Assembly: GCF_004358185.1 (NCBI RefSeq)
Contig: NZ_SMUV01000061.1
Span: 1-64,000 of the forward strand
From: Antarcticimicrobium luteum
GTDB taxonomy: Bacteria > Pseudomonadota > Alphaproteobacteria > Rhodobacterales > Rhodobacteraceae
Length of the DNA: 64,000 nt
Direction: 5' to 3'
Under the pieces are notes generated by a model. That model was given only the letters and a program-made list of their open reading frames with translations. It was not told the origin of the DNA and made no database searches. Below are positions 11,414 through 20,963 of this stretch, in pieces. Position 1 is the stretch's first letter; the number at the start of each line of letters is the position of its first letter. The position numbers and the translations under genes are program-made.

Positions 11414-12292
11414 TCAGCCATTCAGCACCCGGCCCGCCACCGCGTCGAGCTTGGCCACCAGCGCCGGATCGCGTTTCTCCGGCGCGGTCATGATGGCAAA
11501 CTCCAGTGCCCGGTCGCAGCCGCAGGGACAGGGCGAACGCTCTGCCCCCAGCAGGCTGGGCAGCCGGCGCACCTTGTCGCGCCCCTTGTGGGCGTTGCCG
11601 GTCAGCGTGGCGATGATCTGGGTGATTTCCACCGCGCCGTGATCGGGGTGCCAGCTGTCGTAATCGGTGATCATCGCGACGGAGGCATAGCAAAGCTCGG
11701 CCTCGCGGGCGAGCTTTGCCTCGGGCATGTTGGTCATGCCGATCACATCGGCGCCCCACTGTTCGCGGTACATCTTCGATTCTGCCAGCGACGAGAATTG
11801 CGGCCCCTCCATCGCCAGGTAGGTGCCGCCGCGATGCACGGTGATGCCGGCCCCCCGCGCCGCCGTCTCGCAGGCGTCGCCCAGCCGCGCACAGGTGGGA
11901 TGCGCCATGCTGACATGCGCCACGCAGCCGGTGCCGAAAAAGCTCTTGTCGCGGGCGAATGTGCGGTCGATGAACTGATCGACGATGACGAAATCCCCCG
12001 GCGCCAGCTCGTCGCGGAACGAGCCGCAGGCGCTGATGCTGATCACATCCGTCACCCCCAGCCGCTTCAGCGCGTCGATATTGGCGCGATAGGGCACATC
12101 CGTGGGGCTCAGGTAATGCCCGCGCCCGTGGCGGGGCAGAAAGGCCAGGTCGACCCCGTCCAGACGCCCCGTCAGAATCTCGTCCGAGGGCTCGCCCCAG
12201 GGACTCTCGACCTTGACCCAGCGGGCGTCTTCCAGCCCCTCGATCTCGTAAATCCCCGATCCGCCGATAATACCGATTCTGGTTCTGGTCAT
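11414..12292 (-). CDS. mtnP: S-methyl-5'-thioadenosine phosphorylase
   Basis: 292-residue purine nucleoside phosphorylase family 2 enzyme that splits methylthioadenosine to adenine and methylthioribose-1-phosphate in methionine salvage. The adenine it releases can be used by Apt (9310-9849). The start IGIIGGSGIYEIEGLED is diagnostic. Also visible are PRHGRGH, YRANIDALKRLGV, and AMEGPQFSS with MTNMPEAKLAREAELCY, which hold substrate contacts. Length is normal (280-300). Confidence 0.95.
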   Translation of the reverse strand: MTRTRIGIIGGSGIYEIEGLEDARWVKVESPWGEPSDEILTGRLDGVDLAFLPRHGRGHYLSPTDVPYRANIDALKRLGVTDVISISACGSFRDELAPGDFVIVDQFIDRTFARDKSFFGTGCVAHVSMAHPTCARLGDACETAARGAGITVHRGGTYLAMEGPQFSSLAESKMYREQWGADVIGMTNMPEAKLAREAELCYASVAMITDYDSWHPDHGAVEITQIIATLTGNAHKGRDKVRRLPSLLGAERSPCPCGCDRALEFAIMTAPEKRDPALVAKLDAVAGRVLNG

Positions 12293-12483
12293 GCTGCTTG
12301 CCCCATCTGTCTGTCGGCGGTGAGATTAGCCACCGCAGGGCGGGGCGCAACCGGCGATCTGCCGCCGGTTGCGCCCCGGTCGCGGCGGGAAGGCTGCGAT
12401 CCGGGCCGATCTGGTGTAAAATGGCGGCTTCCAAAGGAGCCGGCACCGCCGGCGGAACCCGACCCGGACGGGGAGGACCGATC

Positions 12484-12666
12484 ATGGATGCAATACAGAC
12501 CGCACAATACGCCCGGGCCCTTTATGGGGCGCACGGCGACAAGGCCGAGGCCGAGGCCGCGAAAAAGGCCCGCGATTGCGAGTTGGCCGCAAAGCCGGAC
12601 GAAGCCCGGCAATGGCAGGCGGTCCGCGCCGCGATCCGCGCCCTGCGCGGCCCCAACCAGAGCTGA
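12484..12666 (+). CDS. small conserved-looking hypothetical protein (60 residues)
   Basis: MDAIQTAQYARALYGAHGDK continues into an Ala/Lys-rich helical stretch (AEAEAAKKARDC) and ends RALRGPNQS. The ATG at 12484 has a good site (ggggagg) 8 bases ahead, so this start is preferred over longer upstream frames. The protein is probably soluble and all-helical. I do not recognise a named family. It lies alone between mtnP (divergent) and the AEC permease. Confidence 0.65.
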   Translation: MDAIQTAQYARALYGAHGDKAEAEAAKKARDCELAAKPDEARQWQAVRAAIRALRGPNQS

Positions 12667-12870
12667 TGCGCGGTTGCGGCTGATGGCCTGAGACCCCTCC
12701 GCCGGGGGGCGGGTCAGAGTCGCGCCGGAGTCCGGACTGCCCGAACTGGCCGGGCCGCCGGGGCCGGAAACACGCCTGCGTCAGGCCCAACCGGGCGAAC
12801 TGCGCCCGGCGGCCTTGCCTCTGCGCACACTCCGCTGCACTACTTGCCCCGTCACGGGCGGAGCGCGGTC

Positions 12871-13782
12871 TTGGTCTTTCTCACCATCCTGCTGGGGCTG
12901 ATGCCCTCTTTTTTCCTGGTCGGTCTGGGCGGGCTGCTGCGCAACCGCCTGTCAGCCAATGCCTGGCAGGGGCTCGACCGGCTGAATTTCGAGATTCTGT
13001 TTCCCGCGCTGCTCTTCGTCGCGGCCTCAAGCCGGCCGATCGCACCGGCGCAGGTGGTCACCATCGCGCCGCTGGTCTGGGGTATCCTGCTGGCCGGGTT
13101 GCTGACGGGCGCGCTGGCGCGTCGCTTCGGGCCGCAGCGGTTTCTCGACTTTGCCGGCTGCTGGCAGACCGCCTGGCGGTTCAACACGGCGCTTGGCTTT
13201 GTCGCCGTGCACACGCTCTCGCGCGCCGATGTGGGGCTGCTGGCGGTCACGGTGGGCATGGCGGTGCCGGTGGCCAACCTGTTTGCCGTCTCGGCGCTGT
13301 CGCGCGGCAATGCGCTGGGGCTGCGGGCGACGGTGGTCAAGGTGGCGCTGAACCCGTTCCTGTTGGCCAGCGTCGCGGGGGTGATCGTCGGCCTGTCGGG
13401 CTGGACCGTGCCGGCGCCGGTGCTGGCGCCGCTCGGAATGCTGGCGCAGGCGGCGATCCCGGTGGCGCTGATCTCGATCGGGGCGACGATGAACTGGGGC
13501 GCGCTGGCCCGGCTCGACCGGTTCAGCGCGATGCTGACGGGCACCAAGCTGATCGTGCTGCCGGCGCTGGTCTGCGCCGCGGCGCTGGCTGTCGGCGCCT
13601 CGGGTCCGCTGGTGGCGGTGCTGGTGCTGTTCGCGGCGCTGCCCACCGCCTCGGCGGCGCATGTGCTGGCGGCTGGTTTCGGCGCCAACCGCGAACTGGT
13701 GGCCACCCTGATCGCCCAGTCCACCCTGCTCAGCGCCGCGACGCTTCCGGTCTGGATCACCGTGGCGGAGGTGCTGTTCTGA
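12871..13782 (+). CDS. AEC family transporter (auxin efflux carrier-like permease)
   Basis: Membrane protein of about 300 residues with roughly ten hydrophobic segments split into two halves by a polar loop, the layout of AEC permeases. Typical pieces are FFLVGLGGLLRNRL near the N-terminus, LDRLNFEILFPALLF, and AAIPVALISIGATM in the second half. Probably exports an organic anion. The start is uncertain. TTG at 12871 with ggag 8 bases upstream gives the N-terminus VFLTILLGLMPSFFLVGLG, which resembles family members. ATG at 12844 would add nine polar residues. Confidence 0.82.
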   Translation: MVFLTILLGLMPSFFLVGLGGLLRNRLSANAWQGLDRLNFEILFPALLFVAASSRPIAPAQVVTIAPLVWGILLAGLLTGALARRFGPQRFLDFAGCWQTAWRFNTALGFVAVHTLSRADVGLLAVTVGMAVPVANLFAVSALSRGNALGLRATVVKVALNPFLLASVAGVIVGLSGWTVPAPVLAPLGMLAQAAIPVALISIGATMNWGALARLDRFSAMLTGTKLIVLPALVCAAALAVGASGPLVAVLVLFAALPTASAAHVLAAGFGANRELVATLIAQSTLLSAATLPVWITVAEVLF

Positions 13783-13829
13783 GCGTTCGCGTGTAGGCAA
13801 GAAGGGCGGTCCCCGCCCCGGCGGGCGCT

Positions 13830-13848
13830 GCCCGGCCTGCGGCCGGGC
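13830..13848. terminator. bidirectional terminator-like hairpin
   Basis: GCCCGGCC-TGC-GGCCGGGC (8-bp perfect stem) between the convergent AEC permease and flavin reductase genes. There is no T run on either side, so termination activity is inferred from position and stem strength. Confidence 0.5.
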
Positions 13849-13863
13849 GAGGCGAAACGTCCC

Positions 13864-14469
13864 TCAGTCGTCTGGTCGAATCATCTCGAACAGATCGGTC
13901 ACGCGGGCGTAGTCGCGATACCCCAGCCGGGCCAGCGGCTGATAGGCCAGCACGTCGAACCGTCCGTCGCGGATACAGTCGTCGCGCATGTGCACGCCGA
14001 CGACCTCGCCCAGCACCAGCACGTTGTTCTGCCCCTCCAGCGGCACAATCTGCGTCATCCGGCATTCCAGCGCGGCGGGCGCATCGGCGATGCGGGCGCA
14101 GTCGATTTGCGAACATTCCGCCGCTGTCAGCCCCGCATGGGCAAATTCGTCCACCCCCTTGGGCAGTGTGGCGGATGTGGCGTTGAGCGCCTCGCGCGCG
14201 GCATATTCGGCCACGTTCACGCAGAACACGCCGGTGGCGCGGATATTGGCGACGCTGTCCTTTGTATTGTCCTGGTCGGGCTTTTGTCCGGTGCTGGCGA
14301 ACATCACCTGCGGCGGGGTATAGGCCACCCCGTTGAAGAACGAATAGGGCGCAAGATTGTTCACCCCCTCGGAATCCCTTGTCGAGATCCAGCCGATCGG
14401 GCGCGGTGTGATGATCGCGTTGAACGGGTTGTGCGGCAGGCCGTGGCCATCCTCGGGGCGATAGAACAT
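13864..14469 (-). CDS. flavin reductase family protein (FMN-binding split barrel)
   Basis: About 201 residues with the flavin reductase-like fold: FNAIITPRPIGWISTRD (flavin phosphate-binding region), NLAPYSFFNGVAYTPPQVMF, and FCVNVAEYAAREALN. These proteins bind FMN and reduce it with NAD(P)H, or act as partner of a monooxygenase. No monooxygenase is adjacent. Start 14469 (MFYRPEDGHGL) is chosen because ctggag lies 6 bases upstream. The longer form adds eight residues. Divergent from the GNAT gene at 14525, with only 55 bases between them. Confidence 0.87.
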   Translation of the reverse strand: MFYRPEDGHGLPHNPFNAIITPRPIGWISTRDSEGVNNLAPYSFFNGVAYTPPQVMFASTGQKPDQDNTKDSVANIRATGVFCVNVAEYAAREALNATSATLPKGVDEFAHAGLTAAECSQIDCARIADAPAALECRMTQIVPLEGQNNVLVLGEVVGVHMRDDCIRDGRFDVLAYQPLARLGYRDYARVTDLFEMIRPDD

Positions 14470-14524
14470 GCGCGTCTCCAGTTGTTTGCCCAAGGGGTAA
14501 CGTCGTGCTAGGGCGATTTCCAGC

Positions 14525-15055
14525 TTGGAATGCGAGGCATGGGTAAAGGTGATCGGGCTGCAACCGGAACGCCCCGCCGATTGGTGGGAGGTCGAGGCGC
14601 TCTACGACCTGTGCTTTGCGCCGGGGCGCGAGGCGCTGTCATCCTATAGGCTGCGCGATGGCGTCGATCCGGTGCCGGGCCTGTGCCAGGTGGCGCGCGA
14701 CAGCGACGGCACGGTGGTGGGCGCGATCCGGTTCTGGCCGGTGCACGTCGGCGGCGCGCCGGCGCTGCTGCTGGGGCCGGTCGCCGTGCATCCCACCCAT
14801 CAGGGCGAGGGGCTGGGGGCGCTGCTGATCAACGAAGGGCTCACCGCCGCCCGCACCGCCGGTTGGGCGCGGGTGATGCTGGTGGGCGATGCGCCCTATT
14901 ACGGCCGATTCGGGTTTACCCGGCTCGACGGGGTCGAGATGCCGCCGCCCACCAACCCCGATCGCGTCCTTGGCCGCGATCTGGAGCCGGACGCCTGGCG
15001 CGATGTGCGGGGGCCGGTGACCCGCTGGAGCGCGGATGTGCCGGCACGGGATTGA
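14525..15055 (+). CDS. GNAT family N-acetyltransferase
   Basis: About 170-residue acetyltransferase of the YhbS-like branch. Acetyl-CoA binding motif A is seen as LGPVAVHPTHQGEGLGALLI (R/Q-x-x-G-x-G/A type), followed by VMLVGDAPYYGRFGF, which is typical of YhbS-like enzymes. The acceptor is unknown. The start is uncertain: the frame opens with TTG at 14525 and a GTG at 14549 is an alternative. No strong ribosome site is seen for either. Confidence 0.83.
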   Translation: MECEAWVKVIGLQPERPADWWEVEALYDLCFAPGREALSSYRLRDGVDPVPGLCQVARDSDGTVVGAIRFWPVHVGGAPALLLGPVAVHPTHQGEGLGALLINEGLTAARTAGWARVMLVGDAPYYGRFGFTRLDGVEMPPPTNPDRVLGRDLEPDAWRDVRGPVTRWSADVPARD

Positions 15056-15109
15056 ATTGCGCCCCGCGGGCTCCGATCTTCTGCCTTATGCGAATCGTGG
15101 ATCATCCCC

Positions 15110-15871
15110 ATGTCCGGTGACCTGACCCGGGCGGCCCCGGTCGACCCCGCCGCCGAGCTTGATCGCCTCGCCGCGCTCTACCGGGCGGCGGGCGGGCCGG
15201 GGATGCGCGTTCTGACCATGCTGGGCGGGCGCGCCGAGGGGCTGCTCGACCGGCTGCCGCCCGAGCTGCGCGGCGGGCTGGGGGCGGCGACCGAACGGGC
15301 GCTGGCGCTGTCCATGCGCGCCGCCCAGGGCAGTCGTGGGGCGATCCCCGATCAGCCCGCCTGGGTGGACACCGCGGTGACCACCGCGTTGGGGGCGGCC
15401 GGCGGCTTTGGCGGTCTGCCCGGCGCGCTGGTCGAGCTGCCCGCCACCACCACGATGCTGCTGCGCTCGATCCAGGGGGTGGCGGCGCAGGAGGGGTTCG
15501 ACCCCGCCGCCGGGAATGTGCAGTTCGATTGCATCCGCGTATTTGCCGCCGCCGGACCGCTGGCGGGGGACGACGGCGCCGATCTGGGCTTTCTCACCCT
15601 GCGCCTGACGCTGACCGGCGGCGCGATGCAGAAACTGATCGCCAGTGTCTCGCCGCGCCTGGCCGCCTCCCTGGGCCGGAAACTGGCCGCCCAGAGCGTG
15701 CCGCTTCTGGGTGCGGTGGCGGGGGCGGGGACCAATTACCTCTATACCCGCTACTACCAGCAGATGGCGCAGGTGCATTTCGGACTGCGCCGGCTGGCGA
15801 TCGATGCCGATATTCCCCATGCCGAACTGGTGGCCGGACTGGCCGCCCGCATGGGGACCGCGCTGCGCTGA
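15110..15871 (+). CDS. EcsC family protein
   Basis: 253 residues matching the EcsC family of membrane-associated proteins of unknown biochemical role. Visible pieces are VDTAVTTALGAAGGFGGLPG, a hydrophobic LVELPATTTMLLRSIQGVA segment, and LPLLGAVAGAG-like glycine-rich hydrophobic stretch VPLLGAVAGAGTNYLYTRYY near residue 210. Start ATG at 15110. It stands between GNAT and DUF1178 with spacing over 50 bases on both sides and is probably transcribed alone or weakly coupled. Confidence 0.8.
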   Translation: MSGDLTRAAPVDPAAELDRLAALYRAAGGPGMRVLTMLGGRAEGLLDRLPPELRGGLGAATERALALSMRAAQGSRGAIPDQPAWVDTAVTTALGAAGGFGGLPGALVELPATTTMLLRSIQGVAAQEGFDPAAGNVQFDCIRVFAAAGPLAGDDGADLGFLTLRLTLTGGAMQKLIASVSPRLAASLGRKLAAQSVPLLGAVAGAGTNYLYTRYYQQMAQVHFGLRRLAIDADIPHAELVAGLAARMGTALR

Positions 15872-16023
15872 GCGCCGGGGAGGCGCCGGCGATGGCGGTG
15901 AATTCCCCGAAACGGTGCAGATTTCGTACAATCCGGCGCGAACGGCCGGCCCGGCACGCCGGCGCCCTTGATCTCTGCCGCGCTGTGGATATCTAATCAC
16001 AGACCCCAATTGGCGATCCGAAG

Positions 16024-16467
16024 ATGATCCAATACGCCCTGAAATGTGCCGACGGGCACGATTTTGACAGCTGGTTCCAGTCCGCCGCGGCCTTTGACAA
16101 ACTGGCCGCCGCCGGCATGGTTCAATGCGCCGTCTGCGGCAGCGGCAAGGTGGAAAAGGCGATGATGACCCCGCGCGTGCGCCCGGGCCGCAACGCCGCC
16201 GCGCCGGGCGAAACCCTGCCCGAGCGCCCGCTGAGCCAGCCTGCCAGCGCCGCAGAGCTGGCCCTGGCCAGGCTGCGCCGCAAGGTCGAGGAAAGCTCGG
16301 ACTATGTTGGTATGAATTTCGCCGCCGAGGCCCGCGCCATCCATCAGGGCGATGCGCCGGAACGGTCGATCTATGGCGAGGCCAGGCCCGAAGAGGCCCG
16401 CGCCCTGATCGAGGAGGGGGTGCCGGTCGCGCCCTTGCCCTTCACCCCGAACAGAAAGACGAACTGA
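16024..16467 (+). CDS. DUF1178 family protein
   Basis: 147-residue small protein beginning MIQYALKCADGHDFDSWFQS, with a second Cys pair in VQCAVCGSGKVEKAMMTPRV. The Cys arrangement (C8, then CAVC around residue 37) suggests a zinc-ribbon-like N-terminus as in FmdB/DUF1178 proteins. The rest is charged and helical. Function is unknown. The following SDR gene starts 4 bases after the stop, so the two are probably one operon. Confidence 0.85.
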   Translation: MIQYALKCADGHDFDSWFQSAAAFDKLAAAGMVQCAVCGSGKVEKAMMTPRVRPGRNAAAPGETLPERPLSQPASAAELALARLRRKVEESSDYVGMNFAAEARAIHQGDAPERSIYGEARPEEARALIEEGVPVAPLPFTPNRKTN

Positions 16468-16471
16468 GCCA

Positions 16472-17119
16472 ATGCATGTTGTAATTACCGGCGCGGGTCG
16501 CGGCATCGGACAGGTGCTTGCGGACCGTTACCGCGCCGCCGGCCACCAGGTCAGCGGCACCGCCCGCGACGGCAGCGCCGAGATCGCGCTCGACGTGACC
16601 GACCCCGACGGCCACCGGGCCATGGCCGAGGCTCTGGCCGGCCGGCCGGTGGATCTTCTGGTGTGCAACGCCGGTGTCTATCCGGACAAGGGCCAGAGGC
16701 TCGACACCGGCTATCCGGCTGAAATGTGGGCCCAGACCTTTGCCGTGAACGTCACCGGCGTGTTTCTTTCCATCCAGGCGCTGCTGCCGAACCTGCGGGC
16801 GTCGTCGCCGGGCGCAAAGGTGGCGATCATCTCGTCGCAGATGGCCTCGCATACCCGTGCGCCGGGGGGCAGCTATATCTACCGCGCCTCCAAGGCCGCG
16901 GCGCTGAACCTCGGCCGCAACCTGGCCGCCGATCTGCGCGGCGAGGGGATCGCGGTGGGCATCTATCATCCCGGCTGGGTGCGGACCGACATGGGCGGCG
17001 GTGCGGCGGAGATTTCCGTCGACGAGGCCGCCGCCGGGCTGGTGGAGCGCTTTGCGGCGCTGGACCTTGCCGATACCGGCTGTTTCCGCACCTGGGACGG
17101 GCGCGAACACGCCTATTGA
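16472..17119 (+). CDS. short-chain dehydrogenase/reductase
   Basis: 215-residue classical SDR. The cofactor motif TGAGRGIG is at the N-terminus, NAG appears in VCNAGVYPD, and the catalytic set is Ser in IISSQMAS and YxxxK in YIYRASK. The post-catalytic PGWVRTDMGG contacts the cofactor. Substrate is unknown. Short length (usual 240-260) comes from a compact segment after the second strand, with no sign of truncation at either end. Tightly coupled to the DUF1178 gene. Confidence 0.9.
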   Translation: MHVVITGAGRGIGQVLADRYRAAGHQVSGTARDGSAEIALDVTDPDGHRAMAEALAGRPVDLLVCNAGVYPDKGQRLDTGYPAEMWAQTFAVNVTGVFLSIQALLPNLRASSPGAKVAIISSQMASHTRAPGGSYIYRASKAAALNLGRNLAADLRGEGIAVGIYHPGWVRTDMGGGAAEISVDEAAAGLVERFAALDLADTGCFRTWDGREHAY

Positions 17120-17434
17120 CCCCATTCACCCAGACGGTTGGAACCTGCTCTGACCTTTCCGGCGGCGCTCAGAATTCACGCCCGATGTATTGGCTGCCAT
17201 AAAGTGACGCTTTCACGGCTTGGCGGCGCCAACCCGCGGTCGGGCGCCGCCCTCTGTCGCGCATTTGGGTAAAGGAGCGAAAAGGCAGGTGATGTTCTCG
17301 CTCACCACTGCCCGCGTGACGCCCCGCGCCCGGAGGCGGGCGACTCAAATAGCAAAGCACCCCCGCCTTACTCTTGCGCGCTGCGCGCGCTACGCGTAAA
17401 CCGCGCCGGACTTCGGGATCCAGGGGAAAAGCGC
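17120..17434 (+). other. intergenic region upstream of lysC with hairpins
   Basis: 315 bases without a gene. GGCGGCGCC (17222-17230) pairs with GGCGCCGCC (17243-17251), a possible terminator-like stem after the SDR gene. A second imperfect hairpin (GGCAGGTGA / TCACcaCTGCC) lies at 17284-17312. The 19-mer at 17238-17256 recurs exactly at 61937-61955. The lysC promoter should lie between about 17310 and 17420. I could not match the leader to a known riboswitch. Confidence 0.45.
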
Positions 17435-18673
17435 ATGCCCGTCCTCGTGATGAAATTCGGCGGCACCTCTGTCGCCAATCTCGACCGCATCCGACGCGCT
17501 GCCAAGCGCGTCGGCGTGGAGGTGGCCAAGGGCTATGACGTGATCGTCATCGTCTCGGCCATGTCCGGCAAGACCAACGAACTGGTCGGCTGGGTCGAGG
17601 AAACCTCGCCGCTGTTCGACGCGCGCGAATACGATGCCGTCGTCTCCTCGGGCGAGAATGTGACCGCCGGGCTGATGGCGCTGACCTTGCAGGAAATGGA
17701 CGTGCCGGCGCGCAGCTGGCAGGGCTGGCAGGTGCCGCTTAAAACCACAAGCGCCCATTCCGCGGCCCGGATCGTAGAGATCCCGACCGAGAATATTTCC
17801 CAGAAATTCGCGGAAGGCATGCGCGTGGCCGTGGTCGCGGGCTTTCAGGGCATCAGCCCCGAGGGCCGCATCACCACGCTGGGCCGGGGCGGATCGGACA
17901 CCACGGCGGTGGCTTTTGCCGCCGCCTTCGGGGCCGAACGCTGCGACATCTACACCGATGTGGACGGCGTCTATACCACCGATCCGCGGATCTGCGACAA
18001 GGCGCGCAAGCTGGACAAGATCGCCTTCGAGGAGATGCTGGAGCTGGCCAGCCTCGGAGCCAAGGTGTTGCAGACCCGCTCGGTCGAGCTGGCGATGCGC
18101 TATGGTGTGAAACTGCGGGTGTTGTCGAGTTTCGAGGAACAGTCCGACAAAGCGGGCACGCTTGTCTGTGCCGAGGAGGATATCATGGAATCCAACGTTG
18201 TGAACGGTGTCGCCTATTCCCGCGATGAGGCCAAGCTGACGCTGCTGTCGGTGGCCGACCGGCCCGGGATCGCCGCCACGATCTTTACCGCGCTGAGCGA
18301 GGCGGGGGTGAATGTGGACATGATCGTGCAGAACATCTCGGAAGAGGGGCGCACGGACATGACCTTTTCCTGCCCCACCAATGAGGTCGCCCGTGCCGAG
18401 GCGGCGCTGGACCGGATCAAGCAGGACGGGCATCTGAACTATGCCGAACTGGTGGCCGATACCGACGTGGCCAAGGTTTCTGTGGTCGGCATCGGCATGC
18501 GCAGCCAGTCGGGCGTGGCCGCCAAGATGTTCAAGGTGCTTTCGGATGAGGGGATCAACATCAAGGTCATTACAACCTCAGAGATAAAGATTTCTGTCCT
18601 GATCGACCGGAAATACATGGAACTTGCGGTTCAGTCGCTGCATGATGCGTTCGAACTGGACAAGGCCGCCTGA
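17435..18673 (+). CDS. lysC: aspartate kinase
   Basis: 412-residue monofunctional aspartokinase, first step from aspartate toward lysine, threonine and methionine. Start MPVLVMKFGGTSVANLDRI holds the kinase motif KFGGTS. GRGGSDTTAVAFAAAFGAE and CDIYTDVDGVYTTDPRI are the nucleotide and aspartate sites. Two C-terminal ACT domains (from about residue 265) carry feedback regulation, with NVDMIVQNISEEGRTDMTFS and GMRSQSGVAAKMFKVL. Site aggggaaaa precedes the ATG. ptsP follows after 46 bases. Confidence 0.96.
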   Translation: MPVLVMKFGGTSVANLDRIRRAAKRVGVEVAKGYDVIVIVSAMSGKTNELVGWVEETSPLFDAREYDAVVSSGENVTAGLMALTLQEMDVPARSWQGWQVPLKTTSAHSAARIVEIPTENISQKFAEGMRVAVVAGFQGISPEGRITTLGRGGSDTTAVAFAAAFGAERCDIYTDVDGVYTTDPRICDKARKLDKIAFEEMLELASLGAKVLQTRSVELAMRYGVKLRVLSSFEEQSDKAGTLVCAEEDIMESNVVNGVAYSRDEAKLTLLSVADRPGIAATIFTALSEAGVNVDMIVQNISEEGRTDMTFSCPTNEVARAEAALDRIKQDGHLNYAELVADTDVAKVSVVGIGMRSQSGVAAKMFKVLSDEGINIKVITTSEIKISVLIDRKYMELAVQSLHDAFELDKAA

Positions 18674-18719
18674 GTGCAATCTGCTCGCACGGTCTGAAGC
18701 CGAAATGTGAACGAGGCCC

Positions 18720-20963
18720 ATGCCCGACGGCACGGAAAGCGAGAGTCGCAAGCTGCTGAAACGGCTGCGCGAGGTTATGGCCGGCAGCGATGCCGGACAG
18801 ACCCGGCTGGACAAGATCACCCATCTGATTGCCGACAGCATGGGGACCGAGGTGTGTTCGGTCTACCTGTTCCGCGATCCCGAGACGCTGGAACTCTGCG
18901 CGACCGAGGGGCTGGACGCCGAGGCGGTGCACCACACCCGGATGCGCCTGGGCGAGGGGCTGGTGGGCCGCGTCGCCAGGGCCGGGCGGGTGGTCAATAC
19001 CCCGAACGCGCCGGCCGAGCCGGGCTTTCGCTACATGCCCGAAACCGGCGAGGAGCGGTATTCCTCTTTCCTCGGGATCCCGATTCAGCGGCTGGGCGAG
19101 TCGCTGGGCGTCTTGGTGGTGCAGTCGCGCGAGGCGCGGCAATTCTCTGCTGACGAGGTTTATGCGCTCGAGGTGGTGGCGATGGTCATCGCCGAGATGA
19201 CCGAACTGGGCGCCTTCGTCGGCGAAGGCGCGGCGCTGTCGCCCCTGCATCAACGCTCGGTGGTGATCCGCGGCACCAGTGCGCAGGAGGGGACCGCCGA
19301 GGGCCACGTCTGGCTGCACGAGCCGCGGGTGGTGGTGACCAACCCGATCGCCGACGACCCCCAGCGCGAGCTGGAGCGGTTGAGCGAGGCGGTCGAAGAG
19401 CTGCGCGTCGGCGTCGACAAGATGCTGGAATTGTCGCGCGGCGCCGACAAGGAACAGCTTCAGGTCCTCGAGGCCTATCGGATGTTCGCCAATTCCAAGG
19501 GCTGGATGCGCCGGATGGAGGAAGACATCGCGCGCGGCCTCTCGGCCGAGGCGGCGGTGGAAAAAGAACAAAGCCTGGCGCGCTCGCGGATTTCCCAGGC
19601 GCAGGATTCCTATCTGCGCGAACGGCTCTCGGATCTGGACGACCTGTCGAACCGGCTGCTGCGCATTCTGACCGGGCAGGGCAACAACACCGGCGCCGAA
19701 CTGCCGCCCGACCCGATCCTGATCGCGCGCAATATCGGTCCCGGCGATCTGCTGGAATACGGACGCACCCTGCGCGGTATCGTCCTGGAGGAGGGCTCGG
19801 TCGGCAGCCATGCCGCGATCGTCGCCCGGGCGCTGGCGATCCCGCTGGTGGTGCGCGCCAAGCGGATCACCACCGAGGCGCTGAACGGCGATCACATCAT
19901 CGTCGCCGGCGATCAGGGGCTGGTCCATCTGCGCCCCGATGACACCGTTGTCAGCGCCTTTCGCGACAAGATCGCGATGCGCGCCGAGGCGCAGCAGCGC
20001 TATGCCTCGATCCGCGACAAGCCGGCCGAAACGCTGGATGGTCAGACCGTCGCGTTGCACATGAACGCGGGGCTGATGGCCGATCTGCCGTCGCTCGAAA
20101 GTTCCGGCGCCGAGGGCGTCGGCCTGTTCCGCACGGAGCTGCAATTTCTTGTGCGCAACAAGATGCCGAAGCGGTCGGAACTGGTGGCGCTCTATGCGCG
20201 GGTGCTGGATGCCGCGCATGGCAAGCGGGTGATTTTCCGCACGCTGGATATCGGCTCGGACAAGGTGCTGCCCTATATGAAGCCCAATGACGAGCCGAAC
20301 CCGGCGCTGGGCTGGCGCGCGATCCGGGTGGGGCTCGACAAGCCGGGGGTGATGCGGATGCAGCTTCAGGCGCTGATCCGCGCGGCCGATGGCCGGCCGC
20401 TGACGGTCATGTTCCCCTTTGTCGCGCAGTTCGAGGAATACCGCGCCGCCCGCGCCGAGGTGGACAAGACCATCGCGCGGGAAAAGCGGCTGGGCCACCG
20501 CCTGCCTGAGAATATCGAGATCGGCGCGATGCTGGAGACCCCGTCGCTTGCCTTCGCGCCGCAGAAGTTCTTTGACGAGGTCGGGTTCCTGTCGATCGGC
20601 GGTAATGACCTGAAACAGTTCTTTTTTGCCGCCGACCGCGAGAACGAGCGGGTGCGGCGCCGCTACGATACGCTGAATGTCAGCTTTCTGAGCCTGATCG
20701 AGCAGATTGTGGAGCGCTGCGACCGCTCGGGCACGCCGCTGAGTTTCTGTGGCGAGGATGCCGGCCGCCCCATCGAGGCGCTGTGCCTTGCCGCTATCGG
20801 GTTGCGCAGCCTGTCGATGCGCCCGGCTTCGATCGGCCCGGTCAAAAGCCTGTTGCGTCGCGCCGATCTGGGCGAGGTGCGCAAGATCATCAGCGATGCC
20901 CGCCATCGCGGCGATCAGAGCGTGCGGCCGGCTGTCATGGACTATCTGCGCGATCAGGGCTGA
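18720..20963 (+). CDS. ptsP: nitrogen PTS enzyme I (PEP-protein phosphotransferase with GAF domain)
   Basis: 747-residue EI-Ntr. An N-terminal GAF domain (about residues 20-160, LDKITHLIADSMGTEVCSVY) senses small molecules in this family. A HPr-binding and phospho-histidine domain follows, with active His near residue 364 in SVGSHAAIVARALAIP. The C-terminal PEP-binding barrel has FLSIGGNDLKQFFFAADREN and the conserved Cys near 677 in LSFCGEDAGRP. It transfers phosphate from PEP to NPr and so links carbon/nitrogen state to regulation. lysC-ptsP adjacency is common in alphaproteobacteria. Confidence 0.94.
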   Translation: MPDGTESESRKLLKRLREVMAGSDAGQTRLDKITHLIADSMGTEVCSVYLFRDPETLELCATEGLDAEAVHHTRMRLGEGLVGRVARAGRVVNTPNAPAEPGFRYMPETGEERYSSFLGIPIQRLGESLGVLVVQSREARQFSADEVYALEVVAMVIAEMTELGAFVGEGAALSPLHQRSVVIRGTSAQEGTAEGHVWLHEPRVVVTNPIADDPQRELERLSEAVEELRVGVDKMLELSRGADKEQLQVLEAYRMFANSKGWMRRMEEDIARGLSAEAAVEKEQSLARSRISQAQDSYLRERLSDLDDLSNRLLRILTGQGNNTGAELPPDPILIARNIGPGDLLEYGRTLRGIVLEEGSVGSHAAIVARALAIPLVVRAKRITTEALNGDHIIVAGDQGLVHLRPDDTVVSAFRDKIAMRAEAQQRYASIRDKPAETLDGQTVALHMNAGLMADLPSLESSGAEGVGLFRTELQFLVRNKMPKRSELVALYARVLDAAHGKRVIFRTLDIGSDKVLPYMKPNDEPNPALGWRAIRVGLDKPGVMRMQLQALIRAADGRPLTVMFPFVAQFEEYRAARAEVDKTIAREKRLGHRLPENIEIGAMLETPSLAFAPQKFFDEVGFLSIGGNDLKQFFFAADRENERVRRRYDTLNVSFLSLIEQIVERCDRSGTPLSFCGEDAGRPIEALCLAAIGLRSLSMRPASIGPVKSLLRRADLGEVRKIISDARHRGDQSVRPAVMDYLRDQG

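Noticed and set aside
17257-17434. Riboswitch upstream of lysC
   Set aside because: Hairpins are present, but I could not match the conserved cores of the lysine or SAM riboswitches; a covariance search would decide.
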